Below, one piece after another: positions 35,761-49,510 of a stretch of 64,000 bases of DNA (positions are counted from its first letter, which is position 1; every line of letters begins with the position of its first letter). This DNA is from Torreya grandis (lineage: Eukaryota > Streptophyta > Pinopsida > Cupressales > Taxaceae). Made by a program: the position numbers and the translations under genes. The DNA lies in assembly GCA_037957365.1 (NCBI GenBank), contig JARHVA010002006.1, positions 2,141,501-2,205,500 on the forward strand, given 5' to 3'. The notes beneath the pieces are model-generated. The model was not told where the DNA came from and ran no database searches. It saw only the letters and a program-made list of their open reading frames with translations.

Positions 35761-35975
35761 ATTACCTAGTGTTGCTTTAATATGCTTTTTGTTTATCATT
35801 ACTTCTTTTTTTTTGGTGAAAAGTAATTCCTATATTATTAATTGAAACTTGTAATCTTTCTTAGCTTACACCAATGTGATATTTTGGAATGTGATCTTTT
35901 CCACTCACCATTTTCATATAATTAGCTTGTGTAGCATATTGTATTATTAATATATGGATAAAAATTTATAAAAAA

Positions 35976-38900
35976 ATCTAAGTACATTAACCTTAATTAT
36001 GAGCTAATTTTTTTATCAATGTGGAGAGTTGGTCGCCACCTTCTATCGACCACCTTATTATTGTAACCGATATATATTATTATTTTTTGAATAATAATAA
36101 TTATACTAATGCACTCTACTAGTAATATTATGAGTGAACCCCCAAAAAAATGAAAAGTACAAGATAACAATTTGTTAAAAATGTTTTTATATGCTTATCA
36201 ATTGACTCTCAAAAATAAAATAAAATTAATGTAGAATTAAATAAACTCTTAAGTTTCAAAGAAAATTCATTCATAAAAGCCTATCGATTATACAAGTTAA
36301 TTTGTACATAGGAGCTAAAATTGTGGTCTCTACAATGAAAAGAGAAAAAGCTCCAATTCCAAATCATTTTCTTATAGAATTATTCCAATTATCATGGGAA
36401 TAAGTAAGAAATTCACATACTAATTTGTACAATAGGAGATGTAGTATAAAGAGGCTTCATGGTGGGGTTGTGATGTTGACATAGCAAGCATGCTATACCC
36501 TTTTACAATTATGTGTAACTTTATAACTATTTTTACAATGGTATTTATGGGTATGGTGGGTTATAATGGTGTGAGTGTGTTCATTTTTAATTTCAATCTA
36601 AAATTTGACATTCATTTGACCGTCATAAAAATATCTATTTAAAAAAATCCCACTGACATTAATATACCATCACACATTAATTTTATCTTCTTTTACAATA
36701 CCTATGAATAACTACCTAATATCATGCCTAAAAACTTCAACTAACATTAAATAAGAAATTATTTGTACTACACATAAAAATTTCTCAATTAATTTTGTAC
36801 AATATGTTCTATATATTTTATAACCACTAATCAAAATGTAAAAACATAGACTACTGCTACTTGTTGATTAAATTATTTAGTCTATACATTCTTTGAATTT
36901 CATGAAATGTCAAAATGCATCAATCAACAAAATTTGGTTGCATTTTTTCAAAAAGATGTATGACTAGTTGTATTGTATTCTATAAGTTTTTTATATATTA
37001 AAGTGAACTTTTCAATAAATAAATAAAGATGTATAAGTAAAAGCTACATCCAATACATTTTTCCCTCTATACAATAGCATACACCTTCATGCCATAAATG
37101 GCTATAATTCTTGATTATATAAGTCAAGGATATATCTAATATTATTTTTATGGATGGAAAAATTTATCTCTCTCCATTGAATATTCTTCAATGTTTTTGG
37201 ATGCTTGACATTGTGGACCGAGTTGGACATAGACTACCATTTTTAAAAGGAAATAAAAACTTCTACATGGAAAACATTTACATGTGTGTATAATGCCTTT
37301 ATTTATTTTTATCTACAACATGATGTTATTAAAATAACAAGACAGTCATAGAGAATGTTAAAAATTATATGGATTAACATGCTAAAAATGGCAACACTAG
37401 ATATTGGAATGATAAAGGCAATGAAAATGCCATTGGTGACTTCAACAATACTACTTTGCAATTATTACTCTACATTGAATGGACACAATGTATTTGAAGG
37501 TACATTACTTTCCATTTGCAGCTTTATTTTGATTTTACTATATAAGATTATTTTATTAGTTTGATATATGTTGAATTTATATTGATCTTTTGAGATTTAT
37601 TTTTAAGGAGAGAAAATAATGAAATATAGTCAAATGTTTGCCTATCAGTATCTAGAAGCAAATCTTCAAAATAAAAATAAATTAAAAAATAAAATCTAAC
37701 TTATGTAGGAAGAAAGATTTGCATTAAATAAAGATACAATACAATACCAGTGACCTATATTGTTCACTTTTTTTTAGAGTATAACAAAATATAAAAAGAA
37801 ATTAGACATGGTTTGAACTACTCTTACATATTGTAGTTGTTAATTAAAATGTTATTATAATAGCTTGGTAAATTTTATGTTTAAATTTTCTTATATCTTG
37901 CCAACACAAACTTGTATTCTTATCCTCTATAAAACTCGAAGTGTTTGGTAGAAAATATTTTTTTTTTAATATAACATAATATATATTTTTTTATAGATAT
38001 GTTTCAAATGCTATAGTAGATTTATAACTAGCATACATATCTTAGATATAAATATATATAAAATGCATCAAATGATATCCTTTTTGAGATGTTTACAATA
38101 TATTGGATTTGTGACACAAGTGGAATAGATGATTCTAGATTGATATCTTTTGGCATATTTTACATATATTTTTGTAAGATATGAATGCTACTAATTATGT
38201 CAATAGGTGTACCTTATAATAATATTTTCAGGTGGTGGTGGTGGACTATAATATCTATGAGATATCAGTAATTAATATTTTTATATGAAATTTGTCATCC
38301 ATTTAACCATTATAAGTAAGTTTATAACTAAAATTTGATATCCATTCAATCATTATAAATAATTTTGTTATTCTTTCTTAGAGAACTAGATCAAAAAATA
38401 ATAATATCTTTGGTATATAGTAGAGTTTAGAACCACTCCACACATACACACACACAAACACATCCCAACATAATAATACAACTAAATTGAAATCATTTTT
38501 CATAATACAATGAAAAACTCATGAAGAAAGAGATGAAATCATTAATCAATGCAATATTGGACAAAATCTCATATAAACCTTTCGAGATTGATATCTCTTA
38601 GTATTTTTCAAAAAAAATATTTAAGATACCTCTACTAATTATTATTAGCTAATAAGATTATTAAGCCCAACTCAATAAGTAACATCGCTTGCCTAAATAA
38701 AATGGACCTACATTTGGATGATTTCTCCAAAGACATCCTTATTACACTTGTGTTCCAAATAAGATTATCTTAAATAATATGAGATGTTTAACATGTTATA
38801 ATCAATAGGTAAGTAAAAGTATTTTTTAAGTCGCTATCAAATGAGAAATCATTTGAGTGTATGGGATCTTTCTTATAAAATATCATAAAGAGATTTATAT

Positions 38901-39390
38901 TAATATCTCATCTATATAATGCACAAGCTTGCAATATTTTGTTCAAGATACATGTATTCTTATGTTTCCTATTAATATTAGACTTGCCTTTATTTTTTAT
39001 TTTTAATTAAATGAAAGGTTATATGAGAGTTTTCACAATGACTTGGTTTCTCATAATATAATATAGTAAAGTTTGTTTAGAAACCACTTTACAAAATGAA
39101 TTTAATAATTAGATCTGAAATGTTAAATTTTTTTTTTTTTTAAAAAGACAATTAATTTTTAAAAAAAAACTCTAAAAAAATATAATGATATATACCTCAT
39201 TTTCCTTTAATTAAAATTTTACTATACCAAAATTAAATTGTAATTTCATACTCTCTAAATATTCCTTATGAATGTATTATGTTACAAAATGCCATTTTTT
39301 TATCAAATATATTAAATTATATTAATATGTTGAAAAGGTTAGCCCAAGCCCCAATTGTAAAGGAAAAATTGAACCAAAACAAAAAAATTA
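35976..39390. other. AT-rich intergenic stretch, no gene seen
   Basis: About 3.4 kb of very AT-rich DNA. It contains an imperfect AC microsatellite (about 38446-38465), a T-run at 39128-39141 and another T-run near 39441. Open frames (such as 37355-37564) are short and carry no recognisable domain. Confidence 0.5.
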
Positions 39391-42100
39391 CTAGCAGTTG
39401 CCTTGAAGGTGCAAGTTACGCTAGAAAGAATGTATAAGTATTTTTTTTTTTTTCATTTCTAGAGTATATTTCTATTTGAAGTGTACAATGTTGACACCCT
39501 ATAATACTTGATAGTTTAACCTACAAATTTTCCCTACCACTTAGAACTGATCACTAATGGACCACCATTTATTTCAAATGATGATTCCTCTACTATGACA
39601 TTCACATTATATCAACAATAATGCCCCTTTGTGCACCCATGTGGCATGTACTTTAAAAAATATTTAGTACTCACTTCAAATATAATGAAATCAAAAAGAT
39701 AGACTCCACAACCTTAATAAAATATGTTGCCACCTTACAAGCTACAAACCCCTTTAAAATGGGTGTCGAGTATATAAATCTAATAACTAGCTTGAAGTTG
39801 CGGCATGTATATGATATGGGCCCTCTAGTGTATGATATCACATGAAATACCTTATCATTTCCCCTCATCATCATCTCCAAGCTCATTTTGAAATATTTAA
39901 TCACTTGTAATCTTTGTATGACCTTGTCCTTTATAGACTATGGATGAGTTATAATATAGACTTTGGAACCTAATTGACTTGGTTGTTTCTAATTTTCTCA
40001 ATGTAACTATAACAAAAATGATTTATCCATTGCAATCACCATAGACTATGGGATATCAATTTCTTATCCACACATAAGAGTCATTGTAATGGTAATTCAA
40101 ATTACACATCAAACACGGAGCCCTACCAAAAATCAATGCTCATGAGGTCCTCATCCACCTTTGATAATATAAATTGCCACTTAAATATGCATCCACCCTA
40201 CAAGCTATAGACCCAACCACTACCATGAATCCAAATTTAGTGGATGATATCGGCCATCTTGTGTATATAATTTGATATACCCTATCATTTCTCATCACCA
40301 TCACTTCATAACTCATTTTGAAATATTTCTCCACTTGCATGTTTTATATACTCTTACTTTTCCCCACCACTTTTCCATAGCTCAAGATCATCATGAAATG
40401 AAACATCTTTTCCCTGAGCAACACATCACCACTCCATACAACCTCATTTTCCACTATCACCTCCACCAAAAATAGAATTTTAATGTTACTTAACAAATTA
40501 TGCATAATATTTTAAATGATTTTAGTGATAATGGGTTTTGAGTGTAGTACAATTATAGATTTACATTTTTTCTCTACAAAATCCCTATTTACCAAAACAA
40601 AAAATTACATCCCTACCAATGTAACTTACACCTTTGAGACAACTAATAGTATCTTCTATTATAAATTTATAATTTAACATAATGCAACCATAGATGAGAA
40701 TTTTTAATAACTAGTAGTTACTCTGAAGCTACAAGTTATGCCAGAATAGATATATATTTAATTTTCATGATCTTTTTGGTAAATGTTTTCTTTTTATTTA
40801 TGGATTATATTCCCTTTTTAATTGTATGATGTGGGCACCCCCTACTAATTGATAATTTAACCTACCAATTCTCCATGCCACCTGGGAAAAATCACCAATT
40901 GACTACATTTTCTCTCAACTAGTGATTCCTCTATCACATCATTCAAATTGTATCATGAACAATGCACCCATGTGGCATTCACTTTGAAAAATCTTTGATA
41001 TTAACTTTAAACACAATTAAATCAATAAGATAAACTCCATAACCTCAATGTATTTCCCCCACATCATCATCATTACATTATTGATTCAATCCACACATCA
41101 AATGTGGAGTCTTTTGATAATCAAATAAAAATAGTTGATAAACTATGCCACCACCTTATAAGCTACAAACCCCTTTCTAATAGGTGTAGGGTATGTAAAT
41201 TTAAAAACTACCCTGAAGTCGGGGCATGTGTATGATATTGGTACAATTGTGTAGATTATCACATGGAATACCCTATCATTTCCCTTCATCATCACCACCC
41301 ATCTCACTTTTGAATATTTCACCACTTTCAAGTTTTGTATGACCTTTATATAATTTCTTTAATTATCAATATATTGGAAACATATATGAACATAAGTTAC
41401 AAAATAGGCTTTAGAACCTCAATGTCTTATCTCTAGATCATTGGCATTATAGCACTAATTTCAGCCATAGATTGAACTTGGATCCTTCTCACAATCAAAT
41501 AAGTATCATGTTGTCCTTATCAACCCTTCACAATAGCACATGTCCAATCAAAGAAGTTACTACCTTACAAACTCTATACCTCGTTCTGATGGATGCATGT
41601 CCTATAAATCTGACAAATGCCTTAAATCCATACAATATCATAAATGCATAAATCTCATCTCAAATCCCAGTGGACACAAATTCAATGTATCACAAAATCT
41701 ACATGACATATTTTACACAAAGGTTTGGAACTAGATTCTAACAGCGACCTTAAATCTATACAATATTATAAATGCCTAAACATCAGCTTAAAGCCCAATG
41801 GACACAAATTTAATGTATCACAAAATTTGGATGACACATTTCACATAAAGGTTTGGAATTGGAATGTTGATGATTTTTCATGCAGATCATGCCTAAAGTA
41901 TAGTGTGAAAATATTTTTTTGTCAACCACATCACACTATGTTTAATCACCCTAGCGGATGGCTAGAAAAAAATCACAATGGTTAAAGCATTCACAACTTT
42001 AATATTGATATTGATTATATGTACTTATGTTTATTTTAATTTTTTATTCAAATCCCAAACCAAAATTCTAAATTGCTCTTGGTTGCTTCTAAATTTTCTA
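39391..42100. repeat. Degenerate duplicated blocks, about 1.3-1.4-kb spacing
   Basis: 39391-39927 recurs at about 40706-41345, starting TAGCAGTTGCCTTGAAGG / TAGTAGTTACTCTGAAGC and including CTACAAACCCCTTT and CCCTCATCATCA / CCTTCATCATCA. A third partial copy lies at about 40180-40345, and a different shared module (TTATCCATTGCAATCACC) is at about 40025 and 42128. On the minus strand the three copies give related peptides (GNDRVFHVI.YT..PISYT, then KGFVA.KV). They look like remnants of one repeated sequence, perhaps once coding. Confidence 0.55.
41620..41861 (+). repeat. Tandem duplication, two units of about 115 bp
   Basis: 41620-41734 and 41747-41861 match closely. On the plus strand both encode LKSIQY.KC followed by GHKFNVSQNL and a KVWN ending, so two open frames here (41540-41734, 41725-41985) share one peptide repeat. 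The peptide matches no family I know. Confidence 0.75.
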
Positions 42101-42258
42101 ATGCCATTGTCATGAAAATAATTTATCCATTGCAATCACCAAGACAAAACTTTATCACCCATAGTTGGTCTAACCCTAACATGTTGGGATCTTTAACCAA
42201 CCAATACAGATATCTCATGATCTAAACCAAGGGAATTATAATTTTGACATAGAGATTA

Positions 42259-42535
42259 AGTATCTCTTTCCATGACAAGGACCTCAAAAAGACCTAAACT
42301 CTACCTGAAGACATCGAGAGCCTCACAAATCTCAAAATTTTGAACATTAACTATAATTTTAATTCTTTTGTAGCTAATTTAGAATTGATAAATGGTCTGT
42401 ACATCCTCAAAGAGATTGATCTCAATTATAATAAAATAAGTTCCCTTCATAAAACCATGGGAGGTTTGGAAAATTTATGATAGCTAAAACTTGAGGGCAA
42501 TCCTCTCTTTTTACTTCCACAAAAAAAATATTTGA
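42259..42535 (+). pseudogene. Leucine-rich-repeat protein fragment, broken
   Basis: In one frame, interrupted by three stops, the plus strand gives about four LRR units: SISFHDKDLKK, then LPEDIESLTNLKILNI, then LYILKEIDLNYNKISSL, then MGGLENL..LKLEGNPL. The spacing (about 23 residues), the N-x-L pattern and the LEGNPL ending match LRR proteins of the plant intracellular Ras-group-like type and also LRRs of resistance proteins, so the parent cannot be named. No NB-ARC, kinase or TIR segment is visible nearby. It is the only trace of a non-transposon protein gene in the window. Continuing similarity to about 42740 is uncertain. Confidence 0.7.
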
Positions 42536-42802
42536 AGATTTGTCGGGTTAACTCAATAAAAACACAAATAGTGTTAATCATATGCAGACATGATGTGAAA
42601 CAAAGAAACTACCTTTTTTTTTTAAATTGGCCTTTTTTGAAACCACTCAGCATCTTCAAAACCATGAGGTGAATATGCCCTCTTACCATCTCAATATAAT
42701 ACTAGCAATTGCCCAAAAGGTGAAAAGAACATTGGAGGAATTCTAAATTATATTGTATAGTTAAGATAGTATGATTTTAAAATAAATTTTTGTAAGTAAA
42801 AA

Positions 42803-43370
42803 CAAATTTTAAATAAGATATAAATAGACATCAAATTTAAAGTTGAAATTGACATATGATGATCGAAATTGACATATAATGATTGAAAATAAGATACAAA
42901 TAGACACTAAATTTAAAATTGAAATTGACATATAACAATTGAAAATATGTCAAACTTAAAATTAAACATAAAAATAAATAATTCACTCCATAACACTTTA
43001 CCCTACCACTGCACCAATCAACATATATCAATGTATGACATAATAAAATTTATAAAATTATATGCATTTTAATTTTTTTCTTTCTAATAATACATCAAAT
43101 ACCAAATTTATACATAAAAAATTTAAAATTTAGTATACATTGATATATTTTGATAGGTGTAGTGTTAGGGTAAATTTTTATATAGTGAATTATTTATATT
43201 TATCTTTAATTTTAAAATTTGACATATTTTCAATCATTATATGTCAATTTCAATTTCAAATTTAATGTCTTTTTGTATCTCATTTTCAATCATCATATGT
43301 CAATTTCAATCATCATATATTAATTTCAACTTTAAATATGATGTATATTTATATATTATTCAAAATTTCT
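42803..43370. mobile_element. Foldback element (long inverted repeat, MITE-like)
   Basis: The left arm 42803-43036 is the inverted complement of 43135-43370 with few differences, leaving a loop of about 98 bp. Each arm contains repeated GAAATTGACATATRATGATT units and an ATAATTCACT...TTACCCTA block. No coding sequence. The right end abuts the LTR of element D, so the true outer end of that arm may be lost. The superfamily is unknown. Confidence 0.8.
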
Positions 43371-46302
43371 TGTTGTTACCAAATCTTGCACCCTAGATGA
43401 GGTTGTTCAAGCCTACTCTAAGATTTGGGCAACATTAGAATACTTCTAGGTATGTGGGTTTACCTATAGTAGAAGTAAACCTCCAGGTTTAAGGGATAGC
43501 TCCTTGAATTTGCCTTGAAGTGATTTCACCTATACTAAATGATTGCTTGTGGGAAAAGGGATAGAAGTATGCATGAAATAAATTTACTCTAATGGGGTGA
43601 TACACCATGAATATATCCACTATGTTGTCATTCTTATTTCACTAAGAAATAAGACCTATAAACTAGCTTCAAATTCCTAAGATATTCTAACATTAATATT
43701 TCAATATAGAGGTGATATGCATAATACAACTCAAGGTAAGTGGATTAAAGGGTATATTTCACACTCTAAGGTAACTTTCACACTTAAAGGGATCCAAACA
43801 CACTAGCTACACTCTATATGACCTGTTAGAATGAGAACTCCTTGTACTAGACATGAAAGGATAAGGAGAAGCAAGGATATAATCACTAGACTAGACCTCA
43901 CCATTCATCACTTTGCATAATAAGATAAGATGTTTTTGATATCAAAACTAGAATAATTTTATTATTCAAAGGAAAATTAAAACATCAAACTAGCAGGTCT
44001 TCACCATACATGGTGTGGAATTATGAAACAAGAGCCAAAATGGCTAGTACTTATAAAATGTGAGAAAGGAGAGAGAATAATGAAATCAAAAGTCACAAAA
44101 ACACATATCAAGTTGATATAAGGTGGTAAACTTGTATATGAATGAATTATTGGATATACCATGCAAGGTATACTTGGAAAAATGTCCCTCAAAGGCATGA
44201 AAATCTGTAAATGTGATGTAGAAGTCTCTTAGTTGGCTTCTTAAAATTACCCACATCATTGGCTTCTCTTGAGTGTTCCTCAGTAGAATAGGAATAGATG
44301 AAATCATTTCACTATGAGGGAAGAGTTAAAAACATGATCTAACATGCATTATATGTGTCCCTAGTCATAAATATTTTGTATACAAGTTCTCTCATTGTAT
44401 GTAGTTATAATCACCCTTATTTAGACATGTCTTCACACTTGGCACTAAGATGCTCTTCAATTATCCAATCCAATCCATACAGGTGAGGTTATGACACTTG
44501 TATAGGTTCCTCAAGTCTCTATATTCATCAATCATACCTTAAAATTCCTCTCACTTGAAGTTGTCACCTTCTCACTTGGTGATCACTCTTTGTTCATTAT
44601 GCCAGTTTGGACTGGCTGAGATGAAGGTACTTTCAAAAGTAATTATGTGATTTTTTGTAGTAAAATATGGACATTATGGGTTATATGAGGTCCCATTATA
44701 TCTCCAAGGTGATCCTCAATCTTTGAAACCTTTGTGTACCTAAAAAACACAAAAAACCATCAAAGAAACAAGTTTTATACCATGTCCATACAAATAGGGT
44801 AGAAGCCAAATTGATGGGAAGGAGCCCTGGGGAGTCCTCTATAAGTCCATGTCACTTTCATACTCAAACTAACCCTATTAAATTATTTTTCTTCTTCATA
44901 TTACCCATCCAGTCATTATCAAGGGTTTTAGAGGGTTTCAGGGAGTCTTACCCATTAAGGATTGTTCATAAAGTTGTGGCATCCAAACCCCAAACAAATT
45001 ATAATAAAACCTTATTTGTGACCTTCTCCAACATATCCTTTCTCCTTGAGCTCCCATGCTATGTGTTTGTACTGTTGTGAGATACTAAACTTGCCTTCTT
45101 GAACTCTCCTTCACATTCTACAAACATTATCATGATTCTAAGCCAAGAAATGACTCATTCATGGATTTATCTGCAAATCAAAGGCTCACAAACACCTTAT
45201 ATCTCTCAATGTCCATGTTACAATTCTTTAGAATGTCCTAGACTTAAAAATGGTATTGGCCCTCCAATTAGGATTTAGGACTAAACTAAACTTAAAGGAA
45301 TTAATTATGTTTTAGTACTTAGGGGCACCATGTATAGTTTCCATCACTTGTGAGACTTAAATCATGCTTGTTCATATATGTAGAAACTCACCATACCATT
45401 CTTCAAGGTTTCAAATTCTCTCAACCCACCATCTTGTCATTTACTTACTAACCCTATAGTTTTTATCTCACTGGGAGTGCCCTCTATCTAAGACATAATA
45501 GAGGGAATCTCCATTATTACAAAAATGTATAGTATTATTATTCAAGTTATGGGGACTCTCTTCACAAAATTGAAGGTTTTGATCTCATAAATAGCATCTT
45601 CAAATATTCCAAAACCTAAAATAGACTTCTGAGTTAACACTGACTATGCAGGGTTTTGTATGTTGATATAAGTTTCATGATAGAACCCTTATTTTCCATA
45701 TTCTCCATGTTTTTATAATTTAATGTGATGTAAATCACTATCAAGAAGCTCTTAATCATGTTCATTATCATTCTTATTTGCCAACTCTTCAAGATATACC
45801 TTCTACTTGACACACCTAGTTGGTAAGTCATATGTGCACTATGTTCTTACATAGAAAAGTGAATGCCTTTAGGTGTATATTATAGGTTTAAACCTTGTTT
45901 CATTGCCTAAATACCTTTTTTAAGTCATAAAGGTCAATTCAAAGTCATTTGGACTTACTCACCCCTTGTATATGCTAGGCCAACTCTAAATTACCATGTT
46001 CTAGCTCATTGTCATGCTACAATCAACTATAGTTGACCATTGTTGGAGTAATAGAAGTAATATAGGTGATTTACAACCCTTTAAATTGTGATACACAAAT
46101 CAGGTTCCTTTTGATCCTTTGGAATCATCTCCATCTTGTAGATGTTTCATTTTTGTAGGGTTTCATCTCTTAATTCACACCATAAACCTATAAATATTGA
46201 TAATTAGGTTGTAGATGAACACTTTGAGGGAAAGGCACACCTATATATGAATATATATGTCAATACCTTATGATTCAACTCCTCTCCAAGTTCCTTAAAT
46301 CA
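43371..46302 (-). repeat. 3' LTR of element D
   Basis: On the plus strand it begins TGTTGTTACCAAATCTTGCACC and aligns with 51827 onward and with 58136 onward. The right end is placed at a CA before a C/T-rich stretch (TGTTCCCCTCACTTT), which would be the polypurine tract on the minus strand. This end is tentative. Frames inside it are chance. Confidence 0.7.
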
Positions 46303-48728
46303 CTAGTGTTCCCCTCACTTTAATACAATCAATTGACATGGTGATATGCTCTTTTTAGGCCACCTTGGTTAATAAGGTCATTTTAAAGTTCAAGATACTA
46401 CAGAGAACACTAACATTTTGTAGTGAACAAATGCATGTATTTAAATCCGTCTAGAATGACACTCTATTGTCTAAACCACTCACTCTCTTTTGTAAGGTGT
46501 AACCCTATATGAGGGCTACATCATGTAGTCACTTAGTCTTGTTTATTCCACCTATTACCTCATTATATGATAGAACCAAAAGTAGCCTAGGCTCTATTTT
46601 AGAGCTTTTAAGGTTACAAGTCCCTAAAACAAAATTCTCCACATATGGACTATGACTTAAGTTTGATTGTCATTCTATAGTTTCAATATGGTTCTTATGA
46701 CATCTTCCACATTCTCAAAATTTGAGGAAGGTTTCCAACATGCTCAAACTCATCCATGATTACCTTTAGGATTCTATGAAAGCCACTTGTAGGTGCAATT
46801 ATAGTACACATGGCAATGAGGATGAGATATGGGTAACATAAATAGAATATGGGCCTATAATCAGTCCTAGACCTCCTCAAGGTTTTCAAATTAATCCTTT
46901 CCACCATGAGGGACTTGAAACTATTCAAATTATTTGTTTCAACATGATTAACCTCCTTGAGGGCACCTATAGGTACACATTAATGGTGTAGGATGTTGTT
47001 AGGGACTAAATTAGTCATCATAGTCCATCACATGTCATTTGAATGGCCTATCTTTATTTTTTATATTCAAAGAGTTTTTTCAACCTATTACAACTTCTCA
47101 TTGCATATCCATGAACACTCTCAAAACTTCACACACCTCATTTACCATGACTATAAGTGAATACCTATAGTGAGCTTACTGTATATCACATTCTTGACTA
47201 TCGCTTCATTGATGTTAGCCTTAGAGGGTGAGATAGGAAATAATTTGATTATCATGACATGAAAAACATGAAATATAACATATCATACTAATTTGAAACC
47301 ATTATAAGAACCAAGACCTTTTGTACTTGGTGAAATATGCCTGCAACTTAGCAATAGTGATATCAACGTATACTTTGAGATCTTTGGCTCCTCCACTCAC
47401 ATCCAAACATAAAAAAATGGATTTAAACTATGAGATAAATATTCCCATGTCCTCTATAATTAATTCCAATAAATGGTTTATATAAAAAATCCCATACAAG
47501 GAGAAAACCTATAGGGTGTGGGGATTAACATATAGAATGAGATAGTCAACTTTTAAAGGATGGTTCATAAAGCATAGGAAACCATTATTTAAAATATTTC
47601 CATTAATATGAATCATAAAAATTTTACTAACCACCATGAATATCATTTGAACTGAAACCTCTCCTATTTTTTATACCATCAAAAGACCTATTGATTAGTT
47701 TTGTATGCCTAATAGAGCAATGGAGAAGTGAAATGGTTTTGGTAAATTTTTAATGATTCCAAATTTTATCAAGGATATAAATAGGTTCAAAGAATTTTAA
47801 GGGTTACTATATGAGCTTTACACATGTGCCATGCTCCTTCATAGGTTGTATAACTACTAAAACCTCCTTATTTTTAACTATTTTCTTGATTTCAATTAAG
47901 AACCTACATTTTTTCATTTATAACTAGAAATACTAAAAATTTTATGACATATTTGAAATTTAAAGAGAGTTAGGAACACTTGTCTACCTAATATAATTGT
48001 AAAACCTTCAATAATGACTCAAATATGACCCTTAAGTGACATAAAATGACTTAGGACTAGATTGGAATAAGACCAAGATTGATATATCATTAAATGACAT
48101 CAAATAAGACCATGTAACACCCTATTACATCCTAATACAGCCATATACAATTTTTTTACTATAGGGGGTTAACCTATTTTATCTCATGGTTAAAATAGTT
48201 AACATTCTTGGTGATTTCTTAGGGGTGGTATCCTTGTTATGCCAAGACCAATATCCTAATCCTTTCCATTAGATCATGGAGTAACTTATACATAAGTATG
48301 ACACTAAATTTTCTTTTGAAACCACACCAAACACAAGGGAAAGACACACAAAATAAGACACACCAAAGGAAACAAAAATGTGTTCTAAAGAACACTTATG
48401 GAACACACACACAATTGAAACAAAAGTACACACCTAACCTAATATTTACAATTCCTCACTCTTGAGGTGAAAAATAACTTACCACTCTTCAATGAAGGTC
48501 AAATATGGTTCCTATTGCATCTTTGTCACTCCATGAAATCATCTTGTCATGTGAAGCATGCTCATCATCAATCACTTAACTAGGTAGATGGTGAAATGAA
48601 TTATCACCTCTATATCTTCTCATACCTGCAAGTGGACTACCTTGATATTTCATAAATTCTTTCTCTTTCCTTCCAAATTCCTTTATTGGAGATTCAAAAA
48701 TATTAATCTCTATCATATCCATTGGATG
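46303..48728 (-). other. Element D internal 3' region, no domain recognised
   Basis: About 2.4 kb lies downstream of the last recognisable frame in element orientation. A 77-codon minus frame (46695-46928) is the longest and matches nothing known. A good hairpin occurs at 48168-48203 (GTTAACCTATTTTA and its complement around TCTCATGG). RT and integrase motifs are not visible. Confidence 0.45.
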
Positions 48729-49498
48729 TTACTCAATTTGTAGATTAGAAGGCATGATAGTTACCTCAATTCTTCCATCTTCTAGGATAGAATGTACTTG
48801 ATGTGAATGATCATGAAGCCCCTCTTCACCATGTTCCAATTCCCTTAAATGTGGTTCTACCTCATATTTGTCTCTTGAATATCCTTCAAGCACAAACATG
48901 CTTACCTTAACTTCACTTGACCCCTCTAGGGACTGTAACCTCTTTGACAACAAATTGATGTCCATCCTTATTCATAACATGACACTCTTTACCATGCTTA
49001 GTGAGGCACTTAATAACTTGCTCATTAGTCTCATTAACACACTCATCATATATATACTCCTTAGTATGGTAATTAGTATTTACCTAAATGGTAAAATTCT
49101 TGACATATGGCATTAAACCTATGCCATAAGTCATCTTCCTCTTCCTCGTGAACATCATCATCAAGGGTAGCCTCATCAATTACAGGTAGAAAGACATCAT
49201 CCTTCTCACTATGGTGATCTATCAAGATCTTCAATCTATTATCATCATATACATGAATCAAGAAGTTACTCTTAGTAGCTTGTGAGAAAGAATATTTAAC
49301 ACTTACCTCATCTTGCTCAAATGCTTCTTCATGGATGATATAGGTGTCAAGGTCAATTTTCTCAAAGTATGTATATAGATCATGTTCATAAGCATCTGTA
49401 CCATACTCATCTAGAAATAATTCAGCTATACCTTCAAGCTTGGAAGAATCACAATCATCCACATTAGACTTCTCTTTCTCATTGATCACACAATTCAA
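48729..49498 (-). pseudogene. Acidic frame downstream of the protease in element D
   Basis: Two minus-strand pieces, 49498-49073 (141 codons) and 48965-48729 (78 codons), form an acidic region directly after the protease. The first is rich in Asp and Glu (IAELFLDEYGTDAYEHDL, HEEEEDD) and the second has MDINLLSKRLQSLEG and VHSILEDGRIEV. Neither matches a domain I know. In an autonomous gypsy element RT would follow the protease here. The acidic part could be a spacer or a non-autonomous replacement. Confidence 0.45.
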
Positions 49499-49510
49499 AT
49501 TTGAGATTGC

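Larger units (their letters stand above)
31930..35975 (+). mobile_element. L1-type LINE, 5'-truncated, decayed
   Basis: The stretch carries, in order, remnants of the linker before RT, an RT domain, a thumb-like region and the zinc-binding C-terminal region. It closes with an A/T-rich tail (ATATGGATAAAAATTTATAAA) near 35975 typical of plant LINE 3' ends. No endonuclease domain is visible, so it is 5'-truncated or its start is beyond recognition. I found no clear target duplication. Stops and frameshifts are frequent. Confidence 0.72.

Noticed and set aside
38446..38465. AC-rich microsatellite as a functional site
   Set aside because: Short, interrupted and without context. Ordinary simple repeat.
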